Shown piece after piece: positions 62,320 to 64,000 of a stretch of 64,000 nt of DNA. This DNA comes from UBA12481 sp942493265 (GTDB lineage Bacteria; Bacteroidota; Bacteroidia; Bacteroidales; UBA12481): contig OW818688.1 in the NCBI GenBank assembly GCA_942493265.1, forward strand, positions 2,666,001 to 2,730,000. The letters are read 5' to 3'. The position numbers and the translations under genes are program-made. The notes beneath the pieces were generated by a model. It was not told the origin of the DNA, did no database searches, and saw nothing but the letters and a program-made list of their open reading frames with translations. Position 1 is the stretch's first letter, and each line of letters opens with the position of its first letter.

Positions 62320-63071
62320 GAGCGCAGGTTTTTCCCGGTTAACCTGATGAAAACATCTTCAAGTGTAGCCGCTGGTGAGGTGCTGTCCGTTTGAATTGAA
62401 CGCTTCAGATTCTCTGGCGTATCAACACGCAGTATTTTCCCCTGATCAATGATCGCTACCCGTGTGGACAGGCGGTCGGCCTCATCCATATTGTGTGTGG
62501 TCAGAATGATTGTGCGTGTGCCGGCAAGGCCTCTGATGAATTCACGCATCAGTATCCTGCTTTGCGGGTCGAGACCGGCCTCAGGTTCATCAAGAATCAG
62601 CACAGCTGGATCATGAACCAGTGCAAGGGCGATGCTTAACCTGCGTTTCATACCGCCCGAAAGCCTTCGGGCCTGCTTGCGCGAGTGAGCATCCAGTCCC
62701 AGCTGATCCAGTATGGCGATGCTTCTGGTTTGGGCAAGTTTTCGGGGCAGGTTATACATCTCCCCCATGAAAACCATTTGCTCTAAACAGGTTAGCCGCT
62801 CCCAATGCACATTCTCCTGCGGACAAACGCCCAATAATGATTTCCCATCCGGAAGTTCATGAAGCGATTTTCCATTGTAAAGGACCTCCCCTTCATCGGG
62901 TTTCAGTAAACCGCAAAATATCCTGATGGCAGTTGTTTTACCGGCCCCGTTTGGTCCCAGGAATCCAAGAATCTCCCCTGGATTTACTTCCAGATTGATG
63001 TGATCTACCGCAACCAGTTGCCCGAATCGCTTGGTCAGGTTGATTGCCTCGATTTTTATCGGAATGATCAT
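62316..63071 (-). CDS. ABC transporter ATP-binding protein
   Basis: The 251-residue ATPase has Walker A GPNGAGKTT, signature LSGGMKRRLSIA, Walker B VLILDEPEAGLD and the switch His in LTTHNMDEADRL. It resembles the DrrA/CcmA group of ABC-2 exporters. The C-terminal 30 residues (TPENLKRSIQ, LEDVFIRLTGK) are the usual extension. It pairs with the permease whose start overlaps its stop. A box one base off the -7 consensus (TACTTTCG, 63089-63096 inverted) lies 18 bases upstream. Confidence 0.92.
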   Translation of the reverse strand: MIIPIKIEAINLTKRFGQLVAVDHINLEVNPGEILGFLGPNGAGKTTAIRIFCGLLKPDEGEVLYNGKSLHELPDGKSLLGVCPQENVHWERLTCLEQMVFMGEMYNLPRKLAQTRSIAILDQLGLDAHSRKQARRLSGGMKRRLSIALALVHDPAVLILDEPEAGLDPQSRILMREFIRGLAGTRTIILTTHNMDEADRLSTRVAIIDQGKILRVDTPENLKRSIQTDSTSPAATLEDVFIRLTGKNLRS

Positions 63072-63133
63072 AGTTCAGTTTGGATAGCCGAAAGTAAACA
63101 TTTTTACAATCGGTGATCGGCTTCAGTTATCAG

Positions 63134-64000
63134 TTAACGGCCTGGCGAAACCAGAATTTTGCCGGTTTTTATTTCCTTGCCCGTTGCCACCCTGATCAGG
63201 TAGATGCCAGGTTCAAGATCCGATACATTCATTCTCCATTTACCAATGCCATCTGCTGACAAATCCATCCGAACCACCCTGCCTGAGTAATCAAACAGGG
63301 TGATTTCCGGTTGACTAACAAGATCCGGAATCTCCACATTTACCGATCCGGCTGCCGGATTGGGGTAAACCAGAATTTCCGTACCAGACGGAATGCTTTC
63401 GGTTGCCAGGGAGCCTGAAGCCTTAATCTCGAGATTGTCGACGTGGAAAAGCGGCTGGCCATCGGTTGGCCAGTTCGGACCCGTAGTGGAGGCGAGTTCC
63501 AGTTCATCGGGATTAGTAGTATTTCCTGTGAAAATCCATGGAATCTGGATGTCAGTGCCTCCCAGCCTAAGCCAGATATCCCCGCCCTTGCCGTATAGAT
63601 TGATTTGCAGTGGGATCCATTCGGAGGTTAAAAAGGGGATCTCCTGTATTAATTCATTGTTAATCAAAATATCACAGCGGCCATTTGATTTAAAAAACAG
63701 CTTCAATCCAGTATCGCTGATATTATTCAGCTGCACCGAAGCAATGCAGCCCTTTTCGATCAGCAACTGCATCGACACATATAAAACGGATTGGTATAAA
63801 TGTTTCAGCGGTAACCTCAAATCTGATAAGTTGGTCAGTTTCAGTGACTGCTTTCCTTCAGATTTGCGATAGGGATCGATCCTTCCATCTGTATTTGATG
63901 CGGTTCCTGCGTCAGATCGGATCCAGAATTCCGACAGCTGTGAGAAGTATGAAAAGGCGGGGTAACTTTCAAAATCTTCCTTAAAGGGAAGGCTGATCGG
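63134..64000 (-). CDS. T9SS cargo protein with C-terminal sorting domain, partial
   Basis: The reading frame stays open from the window edge (64000) to the stop at 63134, giving at least 288 residues without a start; a TTG inside the frame should not be taken as the start. The visible part holds a jelly-roll, concanavalin-like domain (FKEDFESYPAFSYFS, LQINLYGKGGDIWLRLGG, HVDNLEIKAS) and a final Por secretion-system sorting domain (ILVYPNPAAGSVNVEI, LFDYSGRVVR, LEPGIYLIRV, GKILVSPGR). Secretion to the cell surface by type IX is expected. The catalytic part, if any, lies outside the window. Confidence 0.88.
   Translation of the reverse strand, partial: PISLPFKEDFESYPAFSYFSQLSEFWIRSDAGTASNTDGRIDPYRKSEGKQSLKLTNLSDLRLPLKHLYQSVLYVSMQLLIEKGCIASVQLNNISDTGLKLFFKSNGRCDILINNELIQEIPFLTSEWIPLQINLYGKGGDIWLRLGGTDIQIPWIFTGNTTNPDELELASTTGPNWPTDGQPLFHVDNLEIKASGSLATESIPSGTEILVYPNPAAGSVNVEIPDLVSQPEITLFDYSGRVVRMDLSADGIGKWRMNVSDLEPGIYLIRVATGKEIKTGKILVSPGR

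Noticed and set aside
63134..63820. Complete gene starting at an internal TTG near 63820
   Set aside because: The frame is open without stops to the window edge and reads as jelly-roll sequence upstream, so the gene is truncated by the window.
1..64000. tRNA, rRNA, insertion sequences, SusC/SusD or prophage genes
   Set aside because: None could be recognised from sequence or protein motifs on either strand.

Overview
The window comes from a member of the Bacteroidota, probably a free-living or sediment-type relative of the Bacteroidales. Several signs agree: promoter boxes of the TAnnTTTG type, very few Shine-Dalgarno sites, a type IX secretion sorting domain at the right edge, a Bacteroides-type serine palmitoyltransferase, the gene order hisG-D-C-B-H-A-F-IE, and many exported glycan-degrading enzymes with lipoprotein or Sec signals. 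I saw no rRNA, tRNA, CRISPR array, transposase, phage gene or SusC/SusD pair.

Layout. Bases 75-9091 hold a six-gene plus-strand cluster: a glycosidase-like protein, a sugar isomerase-like TIM barrel, an Fe-S old yellow enzyme, a fumarate reductase-like flavoprotein, an SDR and an acyl-CoA dehydrogenase. Its pathway is not recognised. Bases 9255-27837 are rich in glycan and sugar genes (GH38, Gfo/Idh, a URO-D-like methyltransferase, a heparinase-like lyase, KDPG aldolase, a GH10-like protein, GH29, a second URO-D-like protein, GH110), mixed with small housekeeping or unknown genes. Bases 27925-29928 carry serine palmitoyltransferase and an SDR, and 30033-33791 a very large GH38 with a PA14 domain. 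Bases 33807-41371 form a complete histidine operon with its own promoter, His-rich leader peptide, attenuator hairpin and final terminator. Bases 41817-54254 are mixed: acyl-CoA synthetase, FtsX-type permease, sugar MFS transporter, SDR/acetoacetate decarboxylase-like pair, GH35 and small conserved proteins. Bases 54260-61168 form a second glycan block with a third URO-D-like protein, a large unknown lipoprotein, GH127 and GH53, suggesting arabinogalactan or pectin side chains. The window ends with an ABC-2 exporter pair and the 3' part of a T9SS cargo gene.

The most unusual feature is a population of short repeats that sit both between genes and in frame inside genes: degenerate heptamer and nonamer tandem arrays, GC-rich perfect palindromes, and a cagag-type family. 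They form the whole linker of a HisD-HisC fusion, lie exactly at the junction of a HisA-HisF fusion, and have entered one flavoprotein gene four times. As a result the histidine pathway is encoded by only six polypeptides. The in-frame, fusion-associated repeats and the histidine attenuator are the observations I would follow up first.
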